Notes under the pieces: model-generated
What the model was told of the DNA's origin: nothing
Database searches by the model: none
Seen by the model: the letters and a program-made list of their open reading frames with translations, nothing else
Assembly (NCBI GenBank): GCA_003171235.1
Contig: PMYM01000184.1
Coordinates: 1 to 13,547, forward strand
Reading direction: 5' to 3'
From: Phycisphaerales bacterium
GTDB lineage: Bacteria > Planctomycetota > Phycisphaerae > SM23-33
DNA length: 13,547 nucleotides
Program-made: the position numbers and the translations under genes
Shown here: one piece after another, positions 5,886 to 13,444 of the stretch
Layout of the letters: every line of letters begins with the position of its first letter
Position numbering within the stretch: the first letter of the stretch is position 1

Positions 5886-7007
5886 TTAGAGCTTCTTGAT
5901 GGCCTCGCACAGCACGGTCTTGACGCGGCTGACCTGCTCTTGGCTCATGTTGCTGAAGAAAGGCAGGGCCAGGGTTCGCTCGGCAATTCGCTCGGTGATG
6001 GGGAATTGCCCTGCCCGCGTCCCCAGCATCTGCCGCACGTAGGGCTGCAGGTGGATGGGCACGAAATACGGGTTGCAGCCGATGCCGCCCTGGCGTAGCA
6101 GTTCCATCAGGCGGTCGCGCTGGCCAGGGCCGTAGCGGTCGGCCAGGCGGATGACGTACACAAACCAGCTTGCCTGCTGGGGCTGGGCCATGGGGGGCAG
6201 GTGGATTTCCGCCACCTCGCCCAGGGCCTGGCGGTACATCCCGGCCACGTTGCGGCGCTTGGCCAGGATCTCGTCCAGGCGCTGGGCCTGGGCGGCGCCC
6301 AGGGCGGCGGAGATCTCGCTCATGCGGTAGTTGTAGCCCAGGCGGGCGTGAGATAGCCACGCTGAGGTGTCCCGCCCCTGGTTGCGCATGGAGCGGGCCA
6401 GGTCGGCCAGCTTGTCGTCGTCGGTGACGACCATGCCGCCCTCGCCGGTGGTGATCTGCTTGTTGGGGTAGAAGGCAAAGACGCCGCAGTCGCCGAAGCT
6501 GCCCGCCGGCCGGTCGCCCAACCGACCGCCCAGGGCCTCGCAGCAATCTTCCAGCAGTCGCAGGTTGTGCTTTTTGGCCAGGGCCTCGTAGCGGTCGAAG
6601 TGGGCCATGTTGCCGAACACTTCCACCGGCAGGATCGCCTTGGTCTGGTCGGTGATGGCCTCCTCGACGGCCTGGGGGTCCATGTTGTAGGAGTCGGGGT
6701 CGATGTCCACAAACACCGGCCTGGCGTTCTCGAACAGCAGGCAGTTGGTGGTGGCCACGAAGGAAAAGGGCGTGGTGATGACCTGGTCGCCCGGCCCCAA
6801 GTCCAGAGCCCGGACGCACAGGTGCAGGCCGCTGGTGCCGCTGTTGACGGCGACGCCGTGCCGGCGCCCGGCGATCTTGGCCACGGCCTGCTCAAAGGCC
6901 TCGGTCCGCGGCCCGATGGACAGCCGCGGGCTTTGCAGGGTCTCCATCACGGCTTGAATATCGGCCGGCGCGATGTCCGGCGACGAAAGCGGCACTGATT
7001 CGGGCAT
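5886..7007 (-). CDS. DegT/DnrJ/EryC1/StrS-family sugar aminotransferase (PLP)
   Basis: A 373-residue fold-type I PLP enzyme. It would transfer an amino group, normally from glutamate, to a keto-sugar nucleotide. Visible landmarks are NSGTSGLHL (~55-63, phosphate-binding loop), TPFSFVATTN (~79-88), LLEDCCEALGG (~151-161, Asp154 near the PLP nitrogen) and FYPNKQITTGEGG (~179-191) with the internal-aldimine lysine at 183. RNQGRDTSAW (~207) and the LGYNYRMSEI block follow, as usual in the family. Length is normal. The ATG at 7007 is preferred over GTG 7013 because GAGGA lies 7 bases before the ATG but only 1-2 bases before the GTG. Directly downstream of a PglF/WbpM-type dehydratase, the likely substrate is the UDP-4-keto-6-deoxy-HexNAc made by that enzyme (PglE-like role). 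The sugar stereochemistry cannot be told from sequence. Confidence 0.92.
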   Translation of the reverse strand: MPESVPLSSPDIAPADIQAVMETLQSPRLSIGPRTEAFEQAVAKIAGRRHGVAVNSGTSGLHLCVRALDLGPGDQVITTPFSFVATTNCLLFENARPVFVDIDPDSYNMDPQAVEEAITDQTKAILPVEVFGNMAHFDRYEALAKKHNLRLLEDCCEALGGRLGDRPAGSFGDCGVFAFYPNKQITTGEGGMVVTDDDKLADLARSMRNQGRDTSAWLSHARLGYNYRMSEISAALGAAQAQRLDEILAKRRNVAGMYRQALGEVAEIHLPPMAQPQQASWFVYVIRLADRYGPGQRDRLMELLRQGGIGCNPYFVPIHLQPYVRQMLGTRAGQFPITERIAERTLALPFFSNMSQEQVSRVKTVLCEAIKKL

Positions 7008-7062
7008 TGTCACTTCCTCGTAAAATCCAGTTCAAGAAAACCTGAATCCAGAATCGGGACTT

Positions 7063-7167
7063 CTGAAAAAGCACAGATTGAACCACAGAGAGCACAAAGA
7101 ACACAAAGAAGTGGGCAAAGAACAGAACCTTTGTGACCTTTGTGTGCTTTGTGGTTCAGTCTTTCAG
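7063..7167. repeat. Long imperfect inverted repeat of ACCACA/CACAAAG words
   Basis: The left arm (7063-7111) reads CTGAAA, then TGAACCACAGAGAGCACAAA, GAACACAAAG. The right arm read in reverse (7167-7130) gives CTGAAAGACTGAACCACAAA, then GCACACAAAG, GTCACAAAG. The arms share CTGAAA, TGAACCACA and two CACAAAG words, around a centre at about 7112-7126. The element is AT-richer than the flanking genes. It occupies the 261-base gap between the dehydratase stop (7269) and the aminotransferase start (7007). The rest of this gap (7168-7268) shows nothing I can name. Confidence 0.7.
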
Positions 7168-7268
7168 CGGTCTCAATGTTAAACCGTGACCCAAGCAATA
7201 GGAAGAGAAACGGGCGATTCGGTTTCGCGTTCTACGCCGGCCGCTTGCTCAGGATTCAGAGCCCCGAG

Positions 7269-9275
7269 TCAATTCTCTGGTGCTCCGATCTTGGTCCCGG
7301 CGGCGGGTTGCTGCCGGGCCGGAGCGGCGGTCTGGTCTGACTGGCCGGGCGGGGCGTACTCGGGCACCAGGCGCCGCAGGGCCTCGATGATGCGCTGGCG
7401 GTCGGGGCAGTTGACCAGGCTTTCCATCTCGGCCAGGGCGTCGCGGATGACCGGCCAGGGCGTGGGGCGGTGCTTCCAGATCTTGACCTTGGGGTGGACG
7501 GTGGGCTCGACGTCCTCGCCCACCGTGCGCAACTCCTCGAAGAGCTTCTCGCCCGGGCGCATGCCGGTAAACTGGATGTCGATGTCGTCGCCCACGCGCA
7601 GGCCCGACAGGGTGATCATGTCTCTTGCCAGGTCCACGATTTTGACCGGCTCGCCCATGTCCAGCAGGAATATCTGTCCGCCCTGTCCCGTGGCCGCCGC
7701 CTGCAGCACCAGTTGCGAGGCCTCGGGGATGGTCATGAAATACCGCTTCATCTCGGGATGGGTTACGGTCACCGGCCCGCCGCGGCGGATCTGCTCCTCA
7801 AAGATCGGCACCACCGAACCGGATGAGCCCAGCACGTTGCCGAAGCGCACGGCCTTGAACTGCGTGCGGCAGTCGGCCTGGCCGTTGAGGGACTGGGTGT
7901 ACAGTTCGGCCACGCGCTTGGTCGCCCCCATGATGGAGGAGGGGTTGACGGCCTTGTCGGTGGAGATCATCACGAATTCGGCCACGCCGTTCAGGCAGGA
8001 GGCGTCGGCGATGTTGCGCGTGCCGAAGATGTTGTTCTTTATGGCCTCGCAGGAGTTGAGCTCCATCAACGGCACGTGCTTGTGGGCGGCGGCGTGGATG
8101 ACCACCTCGGGCCCCTCGGCGGCGAAAACCGCCAGCACGCGGGCGCGGTCGTAGATGTCGCAGATGACGGTGGAGAGGGGCAATTCGGGGAAATTATGGC
8201 GCAGTTCGTTGGCGATGTTGAAGAGGCTGTTTTCCGCCTGTTCCAGCAGGATCAGCCGGGCGGGGCGGAAGTGCGCCACCTGGCGGCACATTTCCGAGCC
8301 GATGGAGCCGCCGGCCCCGGTGATCATCACCCGGCGGTCGCGGATGAAGCCGGCCACCGCCTGGGTGTCCAGTTGCACGGCCTCGCGGCCCAGCAGGTCG
8401 TTTATCTCCACCTTGCGGATCTGGCTGACGGTGGCCCGCCCCTCGATCAGGGCGTCCATGGAAGGCAGGGTCTGGAAGTGCAGCTTGGTGCCCTGGCAGG
8501 CGTCGATGATGCGGCGAAGCTCTTTCTGCGTGGCCGAGGGCACGGAGATGAGGATCTCGTCAACCTTCTCTTCCTCGCAGATGCTCTTGATGTCTTGGCT
8601 GGTGCCAAGCACCTGCACGCCGTGCATGAGCAGGCCCTGCTTGTTGGGGTCGTCGTCCACCAGCCCCACGACGCGGTAGCGCTCCACGCGCATGCGGTTG
8701 ATCTCGCGCAGCAGCGTCTCGGCGGCGTTGCCCGCCCCCACCACCAGCACCCGGCGGAAACCCGAGGCCGACACCGGGCGCAGCTCCTCGTAGTACAACC
8801 GGACCGAAAGCCGGGCGGTGCAGGTCAGGAAAACGGTGGAGAGGAAATCCAGGATCAGCAGGCCGTTGCTGTAGTTCCACAGCCGCTGGCGCTGCAGCAA
8901 CTGCGGCACCTTGTGCAGCACCAGCACCGCCATGTAAAAAATCACCAGGCTGATCAGCGTGGCCACCAGGATGTTGACCACGTCGCGAATGCCCGAATAC
9001 TGCCACTGCCCGCGGAAGAGCTTGAAGTAGCCGAAAACCACCGACTTGACCAGCAGGAACCCGGGTAGCTCGTAGATGAAGCGGGAGTAGAACCAGTTGC
9101 TCTGGCTGCCGCGGACCTCGAAGATCAGCACGTACGCCAGCAGCAACGACAGAGTGAACAGCAGGTTGTACAGCAGCAGGTTAGCCAGCAGCCGGTAGCG
9201 GGTGAAGATGCGCGCCAGGAGCATTCCCGTGCCGTTGGAGGCCAGTTCTTCTGTCTCTTGCCTTGCTTGGGCCAT
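7269..9275 (-). CDS. Membrane-anchored UDP-N-acetylglucosamine 4,6-dehydratase (PglF/WbpM/CapD type)
   Basis: A 668-residue inner-membrane protein. It would oxidise, dehydrate and reduce UDP-GlcNAc to a UDP-4-keto-6-deoxy sugar with tightly bound NAD. About four hydrophobic segments occupy residues 28-53, 68-86, 98-121 and 136-153. A first, CoA-binding-like Rossmann domain (LVVGAGNAAE, 177-186) follows. The catalytic extended SDR domain has ITGAGGSIGSE (318-328), HAAAHKHVPLME (394-405), STDK (438-441), Met449 in place of the usual active-site Tyr (SSIMGATKR) and Lys453. The Met-for-Tyr change with Asp-Lys is characteristic of the long PglF/WbpM subgroup. RPGEKLFEEL (573-582) is also a family block. 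The last ~28 residues are a Pro/Gln/Ala-rich tail of unknown role. The ATG at 9275 has a modest GGA 8 bases upstream. It is 94 bases downstream of the TPR gene and probably co-transcribed with it. Confidence 0.93.
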   Translation of the reverse strand: MAQARQETEELASNGTGMLLARIFTRYRLLANLLLYNLLFTLSLLLAYVLIFEVRGSQSNWFYSRFIYELPGFLLVKSVVFGYFKLFRGQWQYSGIRDVVNILVATLISLVIFYMAVLVLHKVPQLLQRQRLWNYSNGLLILDFLSTVFLTCTARLSVRLYYEELRPVSASGFRRVLVVGAGNAAETLLREINRMRVERYRVVGLVDDDPNKQGLLMHGVQVLGTSQDIKSICEEEKVDEILISVPSATQKELRRIIDACQGTKLHFQTLPSMDALIEGRATVSQIRKVEINDLLGREAVQLDTQAVAGFIRDRRVMITGAGGSIGSEMCRQVAHFRPARLILLEQAENSLFNIANELRHNFPELPLSTVICDIYDRARVLAVFAAEGPEVVIHAAAHKHVPLMELNSCEAIKNNIFGTRNIADASCLNGVAEFVMISTDKAVNPSSIMGATKRVAELYTQSLNGQADCRTQFKAVRFGNVLGSSGSVVPIFEEQIRRGGPVTVTHPEMKRYFMTIPEASQLVLQAAATGQGGQIFLLDMGEPVKIVDLARDMITLSGLRVGDDIDIQFTGMRPGEKLFEELRTVGEDVEPTVHPKVKIWKHRPTPWPVIRDALAEMESLVNCPDRQRIIEALRRLVPEYAPPGQSDQTAAPARQQPAAGTKIGAPEN

Positions 9276-9369
9276 GCTTGTTCCAGCGCCGGACGGGCCG
9301 GCAGGCGCCGGACCCGGGGCATAACAGAGTTATCGGGCGATTTCCAGAGCGGCTTTACTCGGTCCAGGC

Positions 9370-10476
9370 TCAGGGCCGCAGTATGCCCGGTTGGCTGCTG
9401 GGGCCGGCGGCCGGCTGGGTGGCGCTGGGCGGGGGAAGGGCCAGAAAAGCCTTGGCCACCTGCTGCACCTCCGCGTCGCCGTTCTTTATCGCCAGGTTGA
9501 AACTCTCCCTGGCCTGGTCCGCCTGCCCGTCGCAGTGCTGGAAATACGCCAGCAGCAGCGTCGCATCGGCGTCGCCGCCCTGGGCGCTTCCGCGCATCTC
9601 CGCCAGCAGCTTATCAAACTGGTCGGGGGGATAAAAAGAGCGCCACTGCAGCTTGGAGGCCGGCAGCTCGGGGAAAATACTGTACGTCTGGCGGAGGTTG
9701 TAGGCGGCTTCGTGGTATCGGCCCAGGCCGGCCTGGGCGGCCACCATGTCCAGCAGCGGCTCGGGCGAGGTTCCGGCCATGGCCTCGGCCAGGGTGAAGG
9801 CGTCGACGGCGTCGGCGTAGCGCCCCTCGCGCAGGGCGGTTTCGCCGGTGAGCATCCTAGTGCGGTAGTCGCTGGGGGCCTGGGGCGCCAGGGTCTTGAC
9901 GGGGGTGTCCTCAGCCGGCACGGCGCTCAAAGGGGGCTTGGTGCCGCTGATGACGTAGCTTTGCAGGCTGACGGCGAAGGCCCCCACCTTGGTCGCTCGC
10001 GCCGGCGCAACCGGCGGCGCCATCGGGTTGGCGCCGCTTTCCGACAACGGCGACTTCATCCCTTTGAACACGTCGCTGGACAGGCTGGAAAGCAGGCCCT
10101 CCGAGCCGGAGGGCCCCGACCAGGTCAAACTGCTTATGGCCGAATCCATGGGCGTGCGGCGAATGATGGACAGCGGGTTGCCCACCGAGGAAACGTCGCC
10201 GCTATCGAGGCTGCCGACCTTGGGCAGCGTGGCGTAATTGACGCCCAGACCCGCCATGGGGGCGGTGTAGACGCTGCTGCGCAGCACGTCCGAACCGGCC
10301 AGACCGGCCGGACGCACCCCGCCCAGGCCGTAGGAATACGTCGAGAAGTCTCCACCCACCACGTTCAAGCCGCGCAAGGCCGGAGTGGTGAGCCCGACGT
10401 TTTTGCGGCCCTGGGCAAGCAACGGCCCACACCACGCCAAGAGCAGCCCCGCCACCAGTATGGTTCGCATCCGCAT
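9370..10476 (-). CDS. Secreted TPR-containing protein of unknown function
   Basis: Not assigned to a named family. The 368-residue model begins with a signal peptide: basic MRMR, hydrophobic core TILVAGLLLAWCGPLLA, probable cleavage near residue 21. Residues ~25-190 are a low-complexity, Gly/Ser/Pro-rich stretch without recognisable fold. Residues ~203-275 hold TPR-like helices (GETALREGRYADAVDAFTLA; AQAGLGRYHEAAYNLRQ), and ~302-345 another (ADATLLLAYFQHCDGQADQA). The C-terminus is a short Pro/Ala/Ser-rich tail. TPRs suggest a protein-protein scaffold in the cell envelope. ATG 10476 is chosen because GGAAAGG lies 8 bases upstream and it gives a clean signal peptide; TTG 10506 and ATG 10494 are in frame but fall on or next to the TATAAT element. 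It is first in the minus-strand block, so it may belong to the polysaccharide locus, and is divergent from the 888-residue secreted protein. Confidence 0.78.
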   Translation of the reverse strand: MRMRTILVAGLLLAWCGPLLAQGRKNVGLTTPALRGLNVVGGDFSTYSYGLGGVRPAGLAGSDVLRSSVYTAPMAGLGVNYATLPKVGSLDSGDVSSVGNPLSIIRRTPMDSAISSLTWSGPSGSEGLLSSLSSDVFKGMKSPLSESGANPMAPPVAPARATKVGAFAVSLQSYVISGTKPPLSAVPAEDTPVKTLAPQAPSDYRTRMLTGETALREGRYADAVDAFTLAEAMAGTSPEPLLDMVAAQAGLGRYHEAAYNLRQTYSIFPELPASKLQWRSFYPPDQFDKLLAEMRGSAQGGDADATLLLAYFQHCDGQADQARESFNLAIKNGDAEVQQVAKAFLALPPPSATQPAAGPSSQPGILRP

Positions 10477-10505
10477 TGGCCGGACCTTTCCCATGCTATG
10501 TTCCA

Positions 10506-10511
10506 ATTATA
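10506..10511 (-). promoter_or_regulatory. Probable -10 element (TATAAT) for the TPR gene and downstream block
   Basis: A perfect TATAAT reads on the minus strand from 10511 to 10506. No good -35 is seen at 16-18 bases upstream (AAGCGG at best). Transcription would begin near 10499, leaving about 23 bases of leader that contain the GGAAAGG Shine-Dalgarno before ATG 10476. Confidence 0.45.
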
Positions 10512-10613
10512 CGGCTGGCGGAAGCACGCCGCTTTAACTATTTTCCCGCGCCGGCCCGATAGCATTGCAGAGGCATTTGCCCTCGACGTTCTGGTAGAGT
10601 AAGGGTTCCTGAG

Positions 10614-10643
10614 CGAATGTCCCGTGGCTCACGCGACATTTCG
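10614..10643. promoter_or_regulatory. Inverted repeat in the divergent intergenic region (possible operator or leader hairpin)
   Basis: AATGTC (10616-10621), one C-C mismatch, then CGTG (10623-10626) pair with CACG (10630-10633), a C, and GACATT (10635-10640), around a 3-base loop. Two outer pairs can form with one bulged T. The symmetry is better than expected by chance in 30 bases. It lies between two divergent genes for secreted proteins. Either a protein-binding dyad or an RNA hairpin in the leader of the 10705 gene is possible. Confidence 0.45.
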
Positions 10644-10664
10644 TTAGGGACTCTAAGTCTTGCA

Positions 10665-10686
10665 GGCCGGGCCGGCCAGCCCGGCC
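10665..10686 (+). promoter_or_regulatory. Perfect 8-bp GC hairpin just upstream of the ribosome binding site
   Basis: GGCCGGGC (10665-10672) is the exact complement of GCCCGGCC (10679-10686), with a 6-base loop. It ends 8 bases before AGGAG (10694-10698), the Shine-Dalgarno of the 888-residue protein gene. There is no T-tract, so it is not a terminator. It may affect translation start or mRNA stability. Confidence 0.45.
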
Positions 10687-10704
10687 GCTCAGTAGGAGAA
10701 CCAC

Positions 10705-13371
10705 ATGCGGATCGGGTGCCTGGGGGCCTTGGCGGTCGCCTTGCTGGCGGCCGCGCCGGCCTTGCACGCGGGCCAGGATGTCCTGCTGGAAGGATTCGAA
10801 CAGCCCGGCTCCTACAAGGCCGTTCCCACCGCCCAGACGGTCAAGGGCGCCGACGCCGTCACCCAGGGCAGCCTGGCCTTGCAGTTGCCCCCCAGCGCCC
10901 AGGTGAGCATCGTCATTCCGGCCAAGGCAGCCCCCAAGGCCGGGTGGATACGGGTGGACACCTCGGTGGGCCAGCCGGCGCCGGCCGCGGCGGTGGATAT
11001 CTTCCTGCAGGGCTTTCCCCCGTGCCATGGCTACGTCGCCGCCGGCCAGGATGTTTTGGCCATTCCCCTGCTCACCAGGCAGGGCGACAACTGGCCCGAC
11101 CAGCCCCTGACGCTGACCATCCGCAACGCCTCCGACTCGCCGCTGGTGATCGACAACATCCGGCTCTCCCCGCCGGCCGACGCCCCCGCCGGGGCGGTGC
11201 TGCTGGACTTCGGGCCCGAGCAGGAGCCCTGGCCGGGCTTCCTGCCGGCCGTCGCCCCCGACCCAAACTTCGCCTGGAACGGCAACGCCAATATCGACAC
11301 CTTCCAACTCCCCGGCCTGGACCCGCTCTTGGGCGGCGCCGCCGGGGCGCCCCGCGGCCCGCATTCGCAGGAGACCCTCACCCTCAAGGCCGACCATCCC
11401 ATGACCGGCTGCATCTACCTGACACACCTGGGCCATTCGAACTCCGCCCCGCTGGAATACTCCGCCAAGATCGGCAACACCGTTCTGCTGGCACAGAAAC
11501 TCACCCCCGCCCAGGTGCTCTCGCCGGCGGGAATCATGCTGGGCAAGGATGCACCCTGGACGACCGACTGGCTGGAGAAGCAGTGGGTCCCGCAGATGGT
11601 CAGCCGGCACGAGCTGCAGCTTCCCGCCGGAGGGGCCAAACTGGACCTGCTGAACTGCCAGGTGTCGGCCGTGCTGCTGGCGCCGGCCAATCAGCAGGCG
11701 GCGATGAAGACATACCTTGCCAGCCTGGAGGACGACCTTAAGCGTTATCGCCGGCAGTTCGTCCTGGGCGCGCAGCACAGGCCGCGCTGTGGCGTCTCAC
11801 CCACCGAGGCCGAGACCCGCGCCGGCCTGATTCTCCTGGCCCCGCCGCCCGATCAGTGGTTCAGCCGCACCTACGCCGGCGACATGGCCGACCGGGCCGC
11901 CTCCCTCAAGCTGACCCTGCCCGCCGGCGGGGCCACGCTGTTGGCCCTGGCCGCCGTGCCCCTGGCCGACGCCCCGGGCCTGCAAGTCGCCCTGGAGAAC
12001 CTATCCGACGGCGCCGGTTCTGCCCTGCCCCCTGCGATCAACAAGGCCTTCCTGCTGGAATCGGCGCCGGCCGTCCGCCAGGGGTGCGTGTACTGGCAGG
12101 GCTTCCTGCCGGAAAAAAGCCTCAGGAACCTCCCCGCCCGCGGCGTCGCCTGGCTGGTGGTGCAGTTGGCCGCCCCCGAGAAGGCCGCCGCCGGCGCCTA
12201 CCGCGGCAACCTGCGCCTGACCATCGGCACGGCCGGTGCGTCCCTGCCCGTCGAGGTGGAGGTCTTCCGAATGGCCGCCCCCCAGCCGCAGGAGCACACC
12301 CTGGGCGCGCTGAGCAACTTCGACCTGGACGAACTCTACCGCACCAGCCGCAACCTGCTCCAGCCCTCCCAGCAGGCCTCCGTTTCCCGCGACATCATGA
12401 CCCACCTGCAAAACTACGGCTTTAACGCCAACCTGTTGCCCGGCCCGTTCCTCGCCGGTGACACCGCCGCCGAGCCCGCCGCCTTGACGGCCGCGCTGAA
12501 GGATCGCCTGCGCCTTTCGCCGGGATTGCCGCTGATCGATCTGCGCTACGCGGTTCACCTGGGGCATTTGCGGAACCTCCAGCCGGGCACCAGCCGCTTC
12601 GACTCCGCCTTCACCAACCTGGCCAAGGCGGCGGCCGACGTGCTGGGCAAGGCCGGCATCGCCAACGCCCCACTGTTCTACGGCCACGTGGGCGAGGGCG
12701 AGCTGCGCGAGGCCCTGGCCTGCTGCGACGCGGTCAAGGCCGGCGGGGCCAAGTCCGCCGCCTGCGTGCTGCCGGGCCCGCCCCAAAGTTCCACCCAGCG
12801 CGACGAACTGCTCAAGCGGCTTGATGTCCTGCTCATCGAGCCTCACCCCGGTAGCGGGGCACTGGTGGACGAGTTCAAGAAGACCCCCGGCCGGCCGGTC
12901 ATGCTGCTTGCCCAGCCCAGCGTGTTCGGCACAGGCTTCTGCGCCTATGGCCTGGGGGCCGAGGGCGTCTATGTCCGCCCGATCTTCCAGGACCTGCCGA
13001 TGTTCAACGCCTTCTGGTTTGACGGCCGGAGCCTGCTGCTGCCCGATACCCCCGACAACGGCCTGCTGCCGCCCTTCAAGCAGAGCCTCCAACCCACGCT
13101 CACGCTGTTGCAGGTGCAGCAGGGCAGCCAGGACCTACACCTGGCACTGTGGTGCGAGGCCCTGGCCAAGGCGGCCAAGGCCAAGGGCCTGGACGCATCC
13201 GAAATGGACAAGCTGCTGGCCGACATCCGCGCCGCCTGCGCCGCCCGGCCGGACAACTTCGAACCCGACGGCCTGCGCAGCGCCGCCGCCGGCAACCAGC
13301 AGACCTGCGATTGGCGCACCGGCCTGATCTCCAAGGCCGCCAAACTCTCAGCCGCCCTGGCCGCCAAGTAG
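10705..13371 (+). CDS. Large secreted protein, degenerate DUF4091/GH123-like glycoside hydrolase (putative)
   Basis: 888 residues, starting at ATG 10705 with AGGAG 6 bases upstream. A signal peptide (1-22, cleavage after LHA) sends it across the inner membrane. Residues ~25-155 look like a beta-sandwich carbohydrate-binding module (LLEGFEQPGSY ... VIDNIRLSPP). Residues ~165-330 may form a second sandwich starting LLDFGPE. Residues ~375-525 resemble the N-terminal beta domain of DUF4091/GH123 proteins, ending in VAWLVVQLAAPEKAAAGAYR followed by GNLRLTI. From ~535 a TIM-barrel-like part follows. The segment around WFDGRSLLLPDTPDNGLLPP (771-790) and LLQVQQGSQD (801-810) echoes the DUF4091 ending, where dG-P and a gIeDy-like motif occur. 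The expected acidic D-E-P loop appears only as YGHVGEGE (659-666), so catalysis is uncertain. The family assignment is pattern-based from memory; secretion and coding status are firm. Confidence 0.8.
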   Translation: MRIGCLGALAVALLAAAPALHAGQDVLLEGFEQPGSYKAVPTAQTVKGADAVTQGSLALQLPPSAQVSIVIPAKAAPKAGWIRVDTSVGQPAPAAAVDIFLQGFPPCHGYVAAGQDVLAIPLLTRQGDNWPDQPLTLTIRNASDSPLVIDNIRLSPPADAPAGAVLLDFGPEQEPWPGFLPAVAPDPNFAWNGNANIDTFQLPGLDPLLGGAAGAPRGPHSQETLTLKADHPMTGCIYLTHLGHSNSAPLEYSAKIGNTVLLAQKLTPAQVLSPAGIMLGKDAPWTTDWLEKQWVPQMVSRHELQLPAGGAKLDLLNCQVSAVLLAPANQQAAMKTYLASLEDDLKRYRRQFVLGAQHRPRCGVSPTEAETRAGLILLAPPPDQWFSRTYAGDMADRAASLKLTLPAGGATLLALAAVPLADAPGLQVALENLSDGAGSALPPAINKAFLLESAPAVRQGCVYWQGFLPEKSLRNLPARGVAWLVVQLAAPEKAAAGAYRGNLRLTIGTAGASLPVEVEVFRMAAPQPQEHTLGALSNFDLDELYRTSRNLLQPSQQASVSRDIMTHLQNYGFNANLLPGPFLAGDTAAEPAALTAALKDRLRLSPGLPLIDLRYAVHLGHLRNLQPGTSRFDSAFTNLAKAAADVLGKAGIANAPLFYGHVGEGELREALACCDAVKAGGAKSAACVLPGPPQSSTQRDELLKRLDVLLIEPHPGSGALVDEFKKTPGRPVMLLAQPSVFGTGFCAYGLGAEGVYVRPIFQDLPMFNAFWFDGRSLLLPDTPDNGLLPPFKQSLQPTLTLLQVQQGSQDLHLALWCEALAKAAKAKGLDASEMDKLLADIRAACAARPDNFEPDGLRSAAAGNQQTCDWRTGLISKAAKLSAALAAK

Positions 13372-13444
13372 CGGCCCAGCCCCACGTGAGAAGCGATTCC
13401 GTCGCGCGAGCAACCAGGCGGTCGCACGCACCAGTCGGTTATTC

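Noticed and set aside
7008..7268. Possible separate promoter for the aminotransferase
   Set aside because: Several TTG- and TAA-containing words occur in the AT-rich repeat, but no -35/-10 pair with 16-18 base spacing was convincing.
9321..9333. ATAAC-AGA-GTTAT dyad between the TPR gene and the dehydratase
   Set aside because: Only 5 base pairs, no promoter elements at correct spacing and no T-tract. It may be chance.
9391..10602. A 403-codon plus-strand frame opposite the TPR gene
   Set aside because: It has no start-site signal and a shadow-type composition; the minus strand has the signal peptide, Shine-Dalgarno and TPR helices.
10534..11778. A 414-codon minus-strand frame opposite the 888-residue gene
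   Set aside because: It runs antisense through the signal peptide and first domain of the secreted protein and shows only low-complexity Gly/Gln/Val-rich text.
12001..13092. A 363-codon minus-strand frame opposite the 888-residue gene
   Set aside because: Same reason: antisense to a protein with a good ribosome binding site and signal peptide, and no motif of its own.
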